Source of the DNA: Xanthobacter tagetidis | GTDB lineage: Bacteria > Pseudomonadota > Alphaproteobacteria > Rhizobiales > Xanthobacteraceae | Direction: 5' to 3' | Length of the DNA stretch: 64,000 nt | Assembly (NCBI RefSeq): GCF_003667445.1 | Contig: NZ_RCTF01000001.1 | Span: 496,001-560,000, forward strand | Part shown: in pieces, positions 33,669 to 41,710 of the stretch | Position numbering within the stretch: the first letter of the stretch is position 1 | Layout of the letters: each line of letters opens with the position of its first letter | The notes under the pieces: generated by a model | What the model saw: the letters and a program-made list of their open reading frames with translations, nothing else | Told to the model about the DNA's origin: nothing | Databases searched by the model: none | Program-made: the position numbers and the translations under genes

Positions 33669-35033
33669 TCAGGCCCGCTTGATGGCGAAGGAGGCGACGT
33701 ATTCCTCCGGCTTCGACGGATCGAACACCTTGCCCATCACCGAGAAGCTCTTGGAGGTGGTGGCGGGCGGTGTGAGGCCCATCTCCTTCATCACCTTGGC
33801 GGCGTCGGTGGCGAGGAACACCTGGTTGGCGATGGTCTTGTAGTCCACGTCGCCCTTCACCTGGCCCCAGCGCTTCATCTGGGTGAGCATCCACACGGCG
33901 AAGCTCTCCCACGGGAAGGGGTCGAAATCGACCCGCTTGGGGTCGTCCTTGATGTTGCCGAGCCCGTCGGCGTACTTGCCCACCAGCACCTGCTCCAGCA
34001 CGATCGGGGGCGCGTTGAGATAGGCCGCGGGCGCGATCGCCTCGGCGATGGCCTTGCGGTTCTCGGCCTTCGAGGCATAGCCGGTGGCGTCGACGATGGC
34101 GCGCAGCAGCGCCGCATAGGTGTTGGGCATGGTGGAGATGAACTCCTTGCTGGCCGCGAACGAGCAGCAGGGATGTCCGTCCCACATGGTCTTCGACAGG
34201 GAATGGATGAAGCCGACGCCGTCGAACACCGCGCGCTGGGCGACATTGTCCGGGGCGAGGAAGCCGTCGATGTTCTCGGCCCGCAGGTTCGCCACCATCT
34301 CCGGCGGCGGCACCACGCGCAGCTGCACGTCGGTATCGGGATCGATGCCATTCTCCGCCAGGAGATAGCGCAGAAGGTAGTTGTGCATGGAGAAGTCGTA
34401 GGGAATGGCGAACTTCAGCCCCTTCCACGACTTCACGTCCATCTTGTCCTTGTGCTTGATTCCGAGCGTGAAGGACTGGCCGTTGATGTTCTCGATCGCC
34501 GCCGCCACGAACGGGATCGGGTTCGAGCCGAGGCCCTGGGAGATGGCGAGCGGCATGGGCGCCAGCATGTGGGCGGCGTCGTATTCCTTGTTGATGGTCT
34601 TGTCGCGCACCACCGCCCAGCCGGCGGTCTTCACCACCTCCACGTTCAGGCCGTGTTTCTTATAGAAGCCCATGGGGTGGGCCATGATGATGGGGGTGGC
34701 GCAGGTGATCGGGATGAAGCCCACCTTGAGGTCGGTCTTCTCCGGCGTGCCGGTCTGGGCGAACACCTCGGTGGCGGTGCCGAGCGGGAAGAAGGTGGCG
34801 ACCGCGGCCGCGGCGGTGGAGGCGCCCACCGCCTTCAGGAAGGCGCGGCGCTGGGCGTCGTGCGGGAACATGGCGCGCATGACGCCCGAGGCGACGATCT
34901 CCCGGTAGCGCGTCTCCGCGTCGAGCCCCGCCGCCCGCTCCGCCGCCGCGTGCGCCTCCGGCGTGGCATGGCGCCCGCACAGGCAGCGGCCCAGTTTCGA
35001 CTTCAGCGAGAACGGGTTCGAGAACATCGACAT
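33669..35033 (-). CDS. cynA: ABC substrate-binding protein, NrtA/CynA family
   Basis: A 454-residue NMT1/NrtA-type binding protein. An unusual N-terminal stretch with CLCGRH is followed by an internal export signal at about 62-92 (RRAFLKAVGASTAAAAVATFF), Tat-like with RRxFLK. The ligand domain starts at LKVGFIPITCATPIIMAHPMGFYKKHG. The leading CxCG segment is a feature I associate with alphaproteobacterial CynA/NrtA-like proteins and might bind a metal. First gene of the transporter, 71 bp after the ferredoxin reductase gene. Confidence 0.87.
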   Translation of the reverse strand: MSMFSNPFSLKSKLGRCLCGRHATPEAHAAAERAAGLDAETRYREIVASGVMRAMFPHDAQRRAFLKAVGASTAAAAVATFFPLGTATEVFAQTGTPEKTDLKVGFIPITCATPIIMAHPMGFYKKHGLNVEVVKTAGWAVVRDKTINKEYDAAHMLAPMPLAISQGLGSNPIPFVAAAIENINGQSFTLGIKHKDKMDVKSWKGLKFAIPYDFSMHNYLLRYLLAENGIDPDTDVQLRVVPPPEMVANLRAENIDGFLAPDNVAQRAVFDGVGFIHSLSKTMWDGHPCCSFAASKEFISTMPNTYAALLRAIVDATGYASKAENRKAIAEAIAPAAYLNAPPIVLEQVLVGKYADGLGNIKDDPKRVDFDPFPWESFAVWMLTQMKRWGQVKGDVDYKTIANQVFLATDAAKVMKEMGLTPPATTSKSFSVMGKVFDPSKPEEYVASFAIKRA

Positions 35034-35104
35034 CAGGGTCTCCTGCGCGGTGGCGTGTCAGAGGTGGCTTCTTGAAGGCAACCCTCGTGCCATTGGGGAA
35101 GGCC

Positions 35105-36283
35105 TCATGCGGCGCTCCCCTGGGCGAGGGGCGCGGCGAGCGCGCGGCGCGCCAGCATGTGGCTCCTGGGATCGTTCACCGAGCACACGGCGATCGGCCG
35201 CTCGCCCGCGAAATAGCGCACGCAGAACCGCCCGGCGGCGACGTCGCCCTCGGTCTCGGTGCGCTCGAAACCGTCCAGCAGGCCGGCGATCTGGAGCTTG
35301 GTGTCGTACTGGTCGGACCAGAACCACGGCACCGGATCGTAGGCGACGGCGCCGCCCAGCATGGACTTTGCCGCCGCCTTGGCCTGATCGATGGCGTTCT
35401 GCACGGATTCCAGGCGGATGCGCCGCCCGTAGAGCGCGCTCGGGAACGAGGCGACGTCCCCGGCGGCGAAGATGCAGGGGTCGGAGGTGCGCGCCGCCGC
35501 GTCCACCTTGATGCCGTTCTCGATGGCGAGGCCGGCTTCGGCCGCCAGCTCCACGTTCGGCACCGCGCCGACCGCCGAGAGCACGAGGTCCGCCGGCAGC
35601 ACCGCGCCGGTGGAGAGCTCGACGCCGCTCACGCGATCCGTGCCGGTGAGGGTGGCGACGCCGGTGGCGGTCAGCACCCGCACGCCGTGGGCGAGCTGGA
35701 GGCCGGCGGCGTAGCGCGAAATGTCCTCGCAGGCGACGCGCGCCAGCACGCGCGGCTGGCCCTCCACCACGGTCACGTCGAGGCCCATCTTGTTGGCCTT
35801 CGCCGCGACTTCGAGGCCGATATAGCCGCCGCCGACGATGACCAGCTTCGCCCCCGCCTGCGCCGCCGCCCGGAAGCGGGCCACGTCGTCGATGGTGCGG
35901 ATGGAGAACACGCCTTGAAGATCCGCCCCCGGCACCGGCAGGGCGCGGGCGCGGGTACCGGTGGCGATCAGCGCCCGCTCATAAGGGATGCGAATGCCGC
36001 CATCGGTCTCCACTGCCTTCTCGGCAGGCAGCAGGCGCACGGCGCGGGTGCCGAGGCGCACGTCGATGCCGCTGTCGGGATAGAAGTTCGGCGCCTTCAG
36101 CTCCAGCCGGTCGGCGCTCATCTCGCCGGCGAGGAAGGCCTTGGAGAGCGGCGGGCGCTGGTAGGGCAGATGGGTCTCGTCGCCGAGCATGACGATCTCG
36201 CCGCCATAGCCTTCCGCGCGGAGCGAGACGGCGGCCTGGGCGGCGGCCTGGCCGGCGCCGATGATGACGAAGGGCGCGCTCAT
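35105..36283 (-). CDS. FAD-dependent NAD(P)H:ferredoxin reductase
   Basis: A 392-residue two-dinucleotide-fold flavoprotein of the putidaredoxin/rhodocoxin reductase type. FAD site IIGAGQAAAQAAVSLR at the N-terminus, YQRPPLSKAFL, NAD(P) site LVIVGGGYIGLEVAAKANKMG, and IFAAGDVAS; the C-terminal reductase domain has DPVPWFWSDQYDTKLQIAGL. It passes NADH electrons to a [2Fe-2S] ferredoxin for a P450 or Rieske oxygenase. No ferredoxin or oxygenase component is in this cluster, so its partner is unclear. ATG 36283 overlaps the stop of the gene before it (ATGA). Confidence 0.9.
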   Translation of the reverse strand: MSAPFVIIGAGQAAAQAAVSLRAEGYGGEIVMLGDETHLPYQRPPLSKAFLAGEMSADRLELKAPNFYPDSGIDVRLGTRAVRLLPAEKAVETDGGIRIPYERALIATGTRARALPVPGADLQGVFSIRTIDDVARFRAAAQAGAKLVIVGGGYIGLEVAAKANKMGLDVTVVEGQPRVLARVACEDISRYAAGLQLAHGVRVLTATGVATLTGTDRVSGVELSTGAVLPADLVLSAVGAVPNVELAAEAGLAIENGIKVDAAARTSDPCIFAAGDVASFPSALYGRRIRLESVQNAIDQAKAAAKSMLGGAVAYDPVPWFWSDQYDTKLQIAGLLDGFERTETEGDVAAGRFCVRYFAGERPIAVCSVNDPRSHMLARRALAAPLAQGSAA

Positions 36284-36891
36284 TGGGCCGCCTCCTTCAT
36301 CGCCGCGAGCTGCGCCTCGACGAAGTGGAGGCGGTCCTGGCCGAAATACACGTCCGCGCCGATGACATAAGTGGGCGAGCCGAACACGCCCTTCTCCACC
36401 GCCTCGGCGGTATAGGCCTCCACCAAGGCGGCGGTTTCCGGCGCCGCGGCGCGCTCGGCGAGCGCAAGGGCGTCGAGCCCGGCTTCGGCAGCGAGTTGGT
36501 AGAGCACCTCAGGGTCGGCGATCTGGAGGTCGCGCGCCCACACGGCGGCAAGGCAGGCGCCGATGAGGTCGGCGGGGTCCTCCCCGGCCGCGATGGCGGC
36601 GGCGATCAGGCGGCACGCGGGCAGGGTGTCGGTGGGCCAGAATTTCGGCTCGGTATTGATCGGGACGCCGGCGGCCTTGGCCCAGCGCACGATGTCCTGC
36701 TTGCGGTAGGCGTTGCGCTGGGGCGACTGCTTGGCCGGGGCGGTGGAGCCGCCCGCGGCGAACACCTTCATGATGTCCACGGGCCGCCACTGGATGGCGG
36801 CGCCGTGGGCGCGGGCGATGGCCCGCACGCGCGCGTGCCCCAGATAGGCATAGCCGGACTGGGGGCTGAAATAGCAGGTGATCTTGGGCAC
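36280..36891 (-). CDS. 2-hydroxychromene-2-carboxylate isomerase / GST-kappa-like DsbA-fold protein
   Basis: A 203-residue DsbA-fold protein of the HCCA isomerase/GST kappa family, whose members use glutathione. CYFSPQSGYAYLGHARV carries the catalytic Ser in place of CxxC; WRPVDIMKVF and FGSPTYVIGADVYFGQDRL (cis-Pro) are typical. In naphthalene pathways such enzymes isomerise chromenes; here no aromatic pathway is near, and a glutathione-dependent reaction on a sulfur or cyanate-type compound is a possibility only. GTG 36891 has AAGGAGGAG upstream and no nearby ATG, so it is the start. Confidence 0.88.
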   Translation of the reverse strand: MPKITCYFSPQSGYAYLGHARVRAIARAHGAAIQWRPVDIMKVFAAGGSTAPAKQSPQRNAYRKQDIVRWAKAAGVPINTEPKFWPTDTLPACRLIAAAIAAGEDPADLIGACLAAVWARDLQIADPEVLYQLAAEAGLDALALAERAAAPETAALVEAYTAEAVEKGVFGSPTYVIGADVYFGQDRLHFVEAQLAAMKEAAQ

Positions 36892-36914
36892 GGCGCGGCT
36901 CCTCCTTGCGCTTG

Positions 36915-37769
36915 TCAGGTCGCCGCCGGATGCCCCTCCTCGATCGGGAGGCTCGGGTCGCGCGACCACTCGTTCCAGGAGCCAAAGTACATCTTCACGT
37001 CCTTCACGCCCGCTTCCTTGAGCGCGAGGAAGGTGTTGGAGGCGCGCGCGCCCTTGAAGCAGTAGAGGTAGACCGGCGTCTCGGCGGTGATGCCGACGCT
37101 GGCGCACTCCGCCATGATCTCCGCCGAGGACTTGAAGCGCGGCCCCTCGGCGGTCGGCTTCATCATGCGGTACCACTCGATCCACCTGGCGCCGGGGATG
37201 CGGCCCTTGCGCGGGCAGAAATCCTTGCCGTAGGGCGAGGAGCTTTCGCCGATCCACTCGTCCACGTCGCGCACGTCGAGCTTGGCGATGGCCGGGTCGG
37301 AGACCGCCTCCAGCATCGCCTCCATATCGATGATGACCTCGCCCGCCGCCTCGTCCACCGGGAAGGCGGCCGCGCTAGGGGCCGGCGCCTCGGTGGAGAG
37401 CGGCAGGCCGGCGGCGGTCCAGGCGGCAAGGCCGCCGTGCAGCACCTTGACCTTGGGATAGCCGAGGAAGGTCAGCAGGAAATAGCCGCGGCACGACTGG
37501 CCGAAGCCGGAATTCATGGACTGCTCGTAGATCACCGCCGTCTCGCTACCGGACAGGCCCGCCTTGCCGAAGGCGTCGGCGAACTTGGCCTTCAGCTCGG
37601 CGAAGCCCTCGGGCGTCGAGGTGGCGAGATAGGTGAAGATCTCGTGCAGGTTCACCGCGCCGGGGATGTGGCCGGCGGCATAGGCATCGGGCGAACGGGT
37701 ATCGATGATCACGGCGGGCGCGGCGGCCATCAGGTCGGAAAGCTCGGTCGGCGAAATGAGAACGGTCAT
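36915..37769 (-). CDS. two-domain sulfurtransferase (rhodanese)
   Basis: A 284-residue tandem rhodanese. The N-terminal domain (ISPTELSDLM, VIIDTRSPDAYAAGHIPGAVNL) is inactive; the C-terminal domain holds the active Cys in YLYCFKGARAS, after LDVRDVDEWIG and GRIPGARWIEW. The loop CxKGxR has Lys at the third position, as in thiosulfate sulfurtransferases rather than CGSG mercaptopyruvate enzymes. Thiosulfate plus cyanide to thiocyanate plus sulfite is the textbook activity. Start ATG 37769 follows GAGGGGATC. It lies in the cluster that ends with cyanase, so cyanide or thiocyanate handling is suggested. Confidence 0.9.
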   Translation of the reverse strand: MTVLISPTELSDLMAAAPAVIIDTRSPDAYAAGHIPGAVNLHEIFTYLATSTPEGFAELKAKFADAFGKAGLSGSETAVIYEQSMNSGFGQSCRGYFLLTFLGYPKVKVLHGGLAAWTAAGLPLSTEAPAPSAAAFPVDEAAGEVIIDMEAMLEAVSDPAIAKLDVRDVDEWIGESSSPYGKDFCPRKGRIPGARWIEWYRMMKPTAEGPRFKSSAEIMAECASVGITAETPVYLYCFKGARASNTFLALKEAGVKDVKMYFGSWNEWSRDPSLPIEEGHPAAT

Positions 37770-37855
37770 GGTGATCCCCTCTCGGAAAACGAACGATTGC
37801 GGCTGGGAAGGCATTGTTGGCCGGGGCTTTGCGCCCCGTTTCGTCTGCCGGCGGG

Positions 37856-38977
37856 TCAGGCCGGAAGCTGGTCGAGCATCAGGCGCAGCTGCTTGGTGGC
37901 GGGCGTGACGATGGCGACGAAGTAGGATTCGCGCAGGCGCCGCTGGCAGCGGTGGGCGGCCACATAGCCGCGCGCGCCGCAATGGAGCATGGCCGCATTG
38001 GCCGCCGCGACGCTCGCATCCCCGGCGGCGAGGCGCGCCGCCACCACCCGGCGGAAGAAGCCGGGGGACGGGTCGTCCACGCTCGCGCAGAGCGCCGCGA
38101 CCTCCGCTTCCAGCGCCTCGATCTCGTTCGCGAGATCGGACGCCTGCATGGGCAGATAGCGGTTCACGTGGCCGAGCGGTCCGTCCACTTCGCCCATCAT
38201 GGCGAGGCAGTCGCGCATCAGGCCGAACGCCATGCCGGCCTGGAGCAGGATGAAGCCGGCGCGCATCTTCTTCACGAACGGCATGGCCTCGTGCGCCAGC
38301 ACCAGGTCGTCGGGGATGAACAGGTCGCGCACCTGCACGGCGTAGGTGCCGGTGCCGTCCATGGCGAGAAACGGCTCGCAGGGCTTGAGCGTCACCGCCG
38401 GGTCGGCGCAGTCGATCAGCGCCATCACCGGCTGGCCCTCGCGGCCCTCCAGCGCGAACACGGCGCCGAAAAAGTGGTCCGGGCCGAGGTTCGACACCCA
38501 CGGCAGCAGGCCCTTGACCCGGTAGCCGCCCTCGACGCGGGTGCCGCGCAGCTTCAGCGTCTCGATGCCGAAGAACGACTTCATGGGATTGGACAGGCCG
38601 GTGCCGCCGAGCACCTCGCCGCTGACCACCTTCGGCAGCAGGCGCGCGCGCAGCGCGGCGTTGTCCGACATCATCAGGTACCAGGCGAGCGTGTTCTGGC
38701 ACCACGCCATGAAGCCGGTGGAGACGCAGGTCTGCGCCATGGTCGTCATGGCGGCGACGGCATCGTTCAGCGCGCCGCCCGCCCGGGCATGCAGGCCGAA
38801 CGCGCCGGCGGCCGCGAAGCGGCGCAGGATGTCGCCGGGATACGCGCCCTCGTCGATGGCGCGCGCGGCCGGCGCGAGGTCGGACGCGCAGATGCGGGCC
38901 ACCTCGGTGAGCACCTCGGCGGGCGAGGCTTCAGCCGGGATCGCGGACGCGGAAGGGGCGAGGGTCGTGGCGAGCAT
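37856..38977 (-). CDS. acyl-CoA dehydrogenase-family flavoprotein
   Basis: A 373-residue protein of the acyl-CoA dehydrogenase fold: N-terminal helices (EVARICASDLAPAARAIDEG), middle beta domain (GTGLSNPMKSF, VEGGYRVKGLLPWVSNLG), and helical C-terminal domain. It lacks the usual YEGTNEIQ end, having RRLRESYFVAIVTPATKQLRLML instead, and I see no clear catalytic Glu. Some relatives (DszC, SfnB and nitroalkane-oxidase types) are monooxygenases acting on sulfur or nitrogen compounds, which would fit its neighbours better than fat oxidation. Start ATG 38977 has GGAGAG upstream. Same direction as the cyn block. Confidence 0.8.
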   Translation of the reverse strand: MLATTLAPSASAIPAEASPAEVLTEVARICASDLAPAARAIDEGAYPGDILRRFAAAGAFGLHARAGGALNDAVAAMTTMAQTCVSTGFMAWCQNTLAWYLMMSDNAALRARLLPKVVSGEVLGGTGLSNPMKSFFGIETLKLRGTRVEGGYRVKGLLPWVSNLGPDHFFGAVFALEGREGQPVMALIDCADPAVTLKPCEPFLAMDGTGTYAVQVRDLFIPDDLVLAHEAMPFVKKMRAGFILLQAGMAFGLMRDCLAMMGEVDGPLGHVNRYLPMQASDLANEIEALEAEVAALCASVDDPSPGFFRRVVAARLAAGDASVAAANAAMLHCGARGYVAAHRCQRRLRESYFVAIVTPATKQLRLMLDQLPA

Positions 38978-39040
38978 GCGGATCTCTCCAGGTTCGGCAG
39001 GCGGCCGGCCGGGGGGCCGGCCGCACTCTCTCGGCAAGCC

Positions 39041-39613
39041 TCAGCCCAGCGCCACTTCCAGGTTCACCGGGCGCACGAAGGTGTTGGCAACGGGCGACCA
39101 CTTGGTGACGTGGGAGATCAGGGCCTCCACGTCCTCCTTCGGCACGCCGTCGCATTCCATGTCGACCTTGACGCGCACGTCGGTGAAGCCGACCGGCTTC
39201 TCGCTCACGTCCCCGGTGCCCCACACGGCGGTGATGTTGAGGTCACCTTCGAGCTGGAGCTCCAGCTTGCGCACGGTCCAGCCGCGATGCACCGCATTGG
39301 CGTGCAGGCCCACCGCGAGGCAGGAGCCGAGAGCGGCGAGCGAGGCCTCGGACGGGTTCGGCGCGGTGTCGTCGCCCAGCAGGCCCGGCGGCTCGTCGAC
39401 GATGTAGGGGGCGAGGTTGCGGATATAGTTGGCGTGCCGGAAGCGGCCCTCGGCCACGGTCTTGCACTTCAGGGTCTTGATGACCTTGGGGTCCGCCTTG
39501 CCGGCCGCGATGAGCTTCTCAAGGCCGTCCTTGTCGATGGGGGCGAGGCAGCCGGTGGGCGCGGTCTGCTCCGGCATGAGGCAGCCCGTGAGGGCGGTCT
39601 GGGGTGCTGACAT
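39041..39613 (-). CDS. OsmC-family protein
   Basis: A 190-residue OsmC/Ohr-fold protein. The two conserved cysteines of the family are visible in KTLKCKTV and LAALGSCLAVGLHANAVHRG, suggesting peroxide or thiol chemistry. The N-terminal 35 residues contain a small duplication QTALTGCLMP / QTAPTGCLAP, adding two more Cys. Start ATG 39613 is 25 bp downstream of a perfect palindromic operator. First gene of the nine-gene block that ends in cynS, divergent from tetR. Confidence 0.85.
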   Translation of the reverse strand: MSAPQTALTGCLMPEQTAPTGCLAPIDKDGLEKLIAAGKADPKVIKTLKCKTVAEGRFRHANYIRNLAPYIVDEPPGLLGDDTAPNPSEASLAALGSCLAVGLHANAVHRGWTVRKLELQLEGDLNITAVWGTGDVSEKPVGFTDVRVKVDMECDGVPKEDVEALISHVTKWSPVANTFVRPVNLEVALG

Positions 39614-39637
39614 CTCGATCTCCTTGGGCGCGTCTAA

Positions 39638-39655
39638 AGACAGACCGGTCTGTCT
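39638..39655. promoter_or_regulatory. TetR operator O1, perfect 18-bp palindrome
   Basis: AGACAGACCGGTCTGTCT is a perfect palindrome 25 bp upstream of the OsmC start. The same AGACAG/CTGTCT arms recur at 39788-39801. Position and form fit repression by the divergent TetR protein. Confidence 0.8.
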
Positions 39656-39787
39656 AATGCAGAGACCATGCCAAGCCGACCGCACTGACGCGCGGACATG
39701 TCGGATCGGCGAATTTCCATGGTATCGGCTGGATTTGAGGCTCGCGGCGCCCGCGGAAATCCGGCATGATCCTCGCATGAATCAGTC

Positions 39788-39801
39788 AGACAGGTCTGTC
39801 T
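39788..39801. promoter_or_regulatory. TetR operator O2
   Basis: AGACAG-GT-CTGTCT: the same 6-bp arms as O1 but with a 2-bp rather than 6-bp centre, 92 bp upstream of the tetR start. A likely autoregulatory or weaker site. Confidence 0.6.
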
Positions 39802-39892
39802 TTCTGCCTACCGATCGGGCATCAAGGCGGTCCGCAGTCAAAAATTGCCCGCGGAACGGGCAGGACGACACCGAGACAGTGGGTCCAGGCAG

Positions 39893-40516
39893 ATGACGGT
39901 CACCTTCAATCCCCACAAGGCCAGGAGCACCCCGCAGGAGGGCGCCGACGCCTCCGCACGCCAGCGCCTGATCGAGGCAGCCACGCGGCTGTTCTGCCAG
40001 TACGGCATCACGGCCGTGGGGGTGGATGCGGTGGTGGCCGAGGCCGGCACCGCCAAGGCGACGCTCTACAAGACGTTCGGTTCCAAGGAAAAGCTGGTGG
40101 AAGCGGTGCTGGAGCGCGAGGGCCAGGCCTGGCGCGACTGGTTCCTCGGCGAGCTGGCGCGGGGCGAGGCGGCGCCGGTGGCGCGCCTCAGGCGCATCTT
40201 CCCGGTGCTGCGGCAGTGGTTCTGCGACGACGCCTTCTTCGGCTGCCCCTTCATCAATGCGGTGGCGGAGACCGACAAGCGCGACGACCGCATGCGCCAG
40301 ATCGCCCTTGCCCACAAGAAGGTGGTGCTGGAGACCCTCGGCAAGCTGGCCGAGGAGGCGGGGGCGCGCGATCCCGGCGGGCTTGCCCACCAATTGGGCC
40401 TGCTCATCGACGGGGCGATCGTCGCCGCCATGATCACCAAGGACGCGAACGTCGCCTTGCTGGCGGGCGAGACCGCGGACGCGCTGCTGCGCCCACTCGC
40501 CGCCGAGGCCGCCTGA
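39893..40516 (+). CDS. TetR-family repressor
   Basis: A 207-residue regulator. N-terminal HTH: RQRLIEAATRLFCQYGITAVGVDAVVAEAGTAKATLYKTFGSKEKLVEAVL. The C-terminal ligand domain contains CDDAFFGCPFINAVAE, with cysteines that could sense electrophiles. It is divergent from the OsmC-cyanase block and lies beside the palindromes O1 and O2, so it most likely controls that block and itself. Start ATG 39893. The ligand is unknown; a reactive sulfur or cyanate-type compound would fit. Confidence 0.9.
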   Translation: MTVTFNPHKARSTPQEGADASARQRLIEAATRLFCQYGITAVGVDAVVAEAGTAKATLYKTFGSKEKLVEAVLEREGQAWRDWFLGELARGEAAPVARLRRIFPVLRQWFCDDAFFGCPFINAVAETDKRDDRMRQIALAHKKVVLETLGKLAEEAGARDPGGLAHQLGLLIDGAIVAAMITKDANVALLAGETADALLRPLAAEAA

Positions 40517-40612
40517 GCTTCGACCAACAGCGCGTTCCGCGCCCCGGACGCCTGTGCTATCAGCGGGTCAGCGGCCCCTCGAACCCCACCGGGCAGACAT
40601 TCCAGGAGCTTC

Positions 40613-41653
40613 ATGTCGAGCGCCAAGCGCGGCCGGGCGACGAACACGGCGCAGACCGCGGGACCGGAGCACGCCACCCCCAACGCGCCCCCGCACGCCG
40701 GCCGGGCGGAGCATGCCGTCAAGGTGGAGCTGACCGCCGTGCTGGTGGCGGTGGCCGGGGGCGAGCCGCGGGTGATGACGCTCGACGAGGGCCGCGCGCT
40801 GCCTTCCGGCCCGTTCGAGCTGGCGCACCGCTCGCTCCAGGCGGGACTGCGCGACTGGGTGGAGCAGCAGACCCACCACCCGCTCGGCTATGTGGAGCAG
40901 CTCTACACCTTTGCCGACAAGGACCGCACCGGCTTCGCCGGCCCGGACCGCTCCGGCGGGGAAAGCGAGGCGCGCACCATCTCCATCTCCTATCTCGGCC
41001 TCACCCGCGAGCGCGAGCCGTCCGAGGGCGGGTGGCGCTCCTGGTACGACTATTTCCCTTGGGAGGACCACCGCGCCGGCGCGCCGGCGGTGATCGGCAA
41101 GGTGATCGCGCCGCGCCTCCACGAATGGGCGCAGGCCGAGAAAGGGCCGAAGCGCGCCGAGCGGCTGGAGCGGGCGCGCGTGACCTTCGCCCTCGACGGC
41201 CACGCCTGGAACGACGAACTGGCACTGCAGCGCTACGAACTGCTCTATGAGGCCGGCCTTGTGGCGGAGAGCTGCCGCAGCGGCGCCAAGCCGGGCGAGG
41301 TACTGCCCGGCGAGGCGCTGGCCGGGCGCGCCATGTTCGCCGACCACCGGCGCATCCTCGCCACCGGCATCGCCCGCCTCAGGGCCAAGATCAAGTATCG
41401 CCCGGTGGTGTTCGAGCTGATGCCGCCCACCTTCACGCTGCTGCAGCTCCAGCGCTGCGTGGAGGCGCTGGCGGGGCGTGCTGTGCACAAGCAGAATTTC
41501 CGCCGCCTCGTCGAGCAGCAGGAACTGGTGGAGGAGACCGGCGCCACCACCTCGGAAGCCGTTGGCCGGCCTGCGAAACTCTTCCGCTTCCGCCACGGCG
41601 TCGTGGCCGAGCGGGCGGTGGCGGGCACGAAAGTTCCTCTCACACGCACTTGA
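40613..41653 (+). CDS. nadQ: NAD-biosynthesis regulator, COG4111/NadQ (NUDIX-like plus winged helix)
   Basis: A 346-residue regulator. The first two thirds are NUDIX-like (KVELTAVLVAVAGGEPRVMTL, PFELAHRSLQAGLRDWVEQQTHHPLGYVEQLYTFADKDR) without a complete Nudix hydrolase box, implying ligand binding rather than hydrolysis. The C-terminus is a winged helix (FTLLQLQRCVEALAGRAVHKQNFRRLVEQQELVEETG). This layout matches COG4111 (NadQ) of alphaproteobacteria, larger than NrtR. It directly precedes nadABC, with two palindromic sites in the gap, and so presumably represses nadABC when NAD is plentiful. Confidence 0.85.
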   Translation: MSSAKRGRATNTAQTAGPEHATPNAPPHAGRAEHAVKVELTAVLVAVAGGEPRVMTLDEGRALPSGPFELAHRSLQAGLRDWVEQQTHHPLGYVEQLYTFADKDRTGFAGPDRSGGESEARTISISYLGLTREREPSEGGWRSWYDYFPWEDHRAGAPAVIGKVIAPRLHEWAQAEKGPKRAERLERARVTFALDGHAWNDELALQRYELLYEAGLVAESCRSGAKPGEVLPGEALAGRAMFADHRRILATGIARLRAKIKYRPVVFELMPPTFTLLQLQRCVEALAGRAVHKQNFRRLVEQQELVEETGATTSEAVGRPAKLFRFRHGVVAERAVAGTKVPLTRT

Positions 41654-41660
41654 CAGGGAT

Positions 41661-41679
41661 TATGCTCAGGATAAGCATA
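41661..41679. promoter_or_regulatory. putative NadQ operator 1
   Basis: TATGCTCA-GGA-TAAGCATA: inverted repeat with 8-bp arms (one mismatch) and a 3-bp centre. A consensus-like TTGACA lies just upstream at 41650-41655, so binding here would cover the nadA promoter. Confidence 0.65.
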
Positions 41680-41688
41680 TGCTGGATA

Positions 41689-41707
41689 TATGCTCAATGT
41701 GAGTATA
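41689..41707. promoter_or_regulatory. putative NadQ operator 2
   Basis: TATGCTCA-ATG-TGAGTATA: same left arm and layout as operator 1, centred 28 bp downstream of it and ending 3 bp before the nadA start codon. An ATG at 41690 lies inside this site, which argues against it being the real start. Confidence 0.7.
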
Positions 41708-41710
41708 GTT

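Noticed and set aside
31867..34428. A single 853-residue protein reading through cynB and cynA into cynD
   Set aside because: Only the final 316 residues are a real ABC ATPase; the upstream part is a shadow frame of the permease and binding-protein genes, which are intact in other frames.
41690..41710. Starting nadA at ATG 41690
   Set aside because: It falls inside the second palindromic NadQ site and has no ribosome site; 41711 matches usual NadA length.
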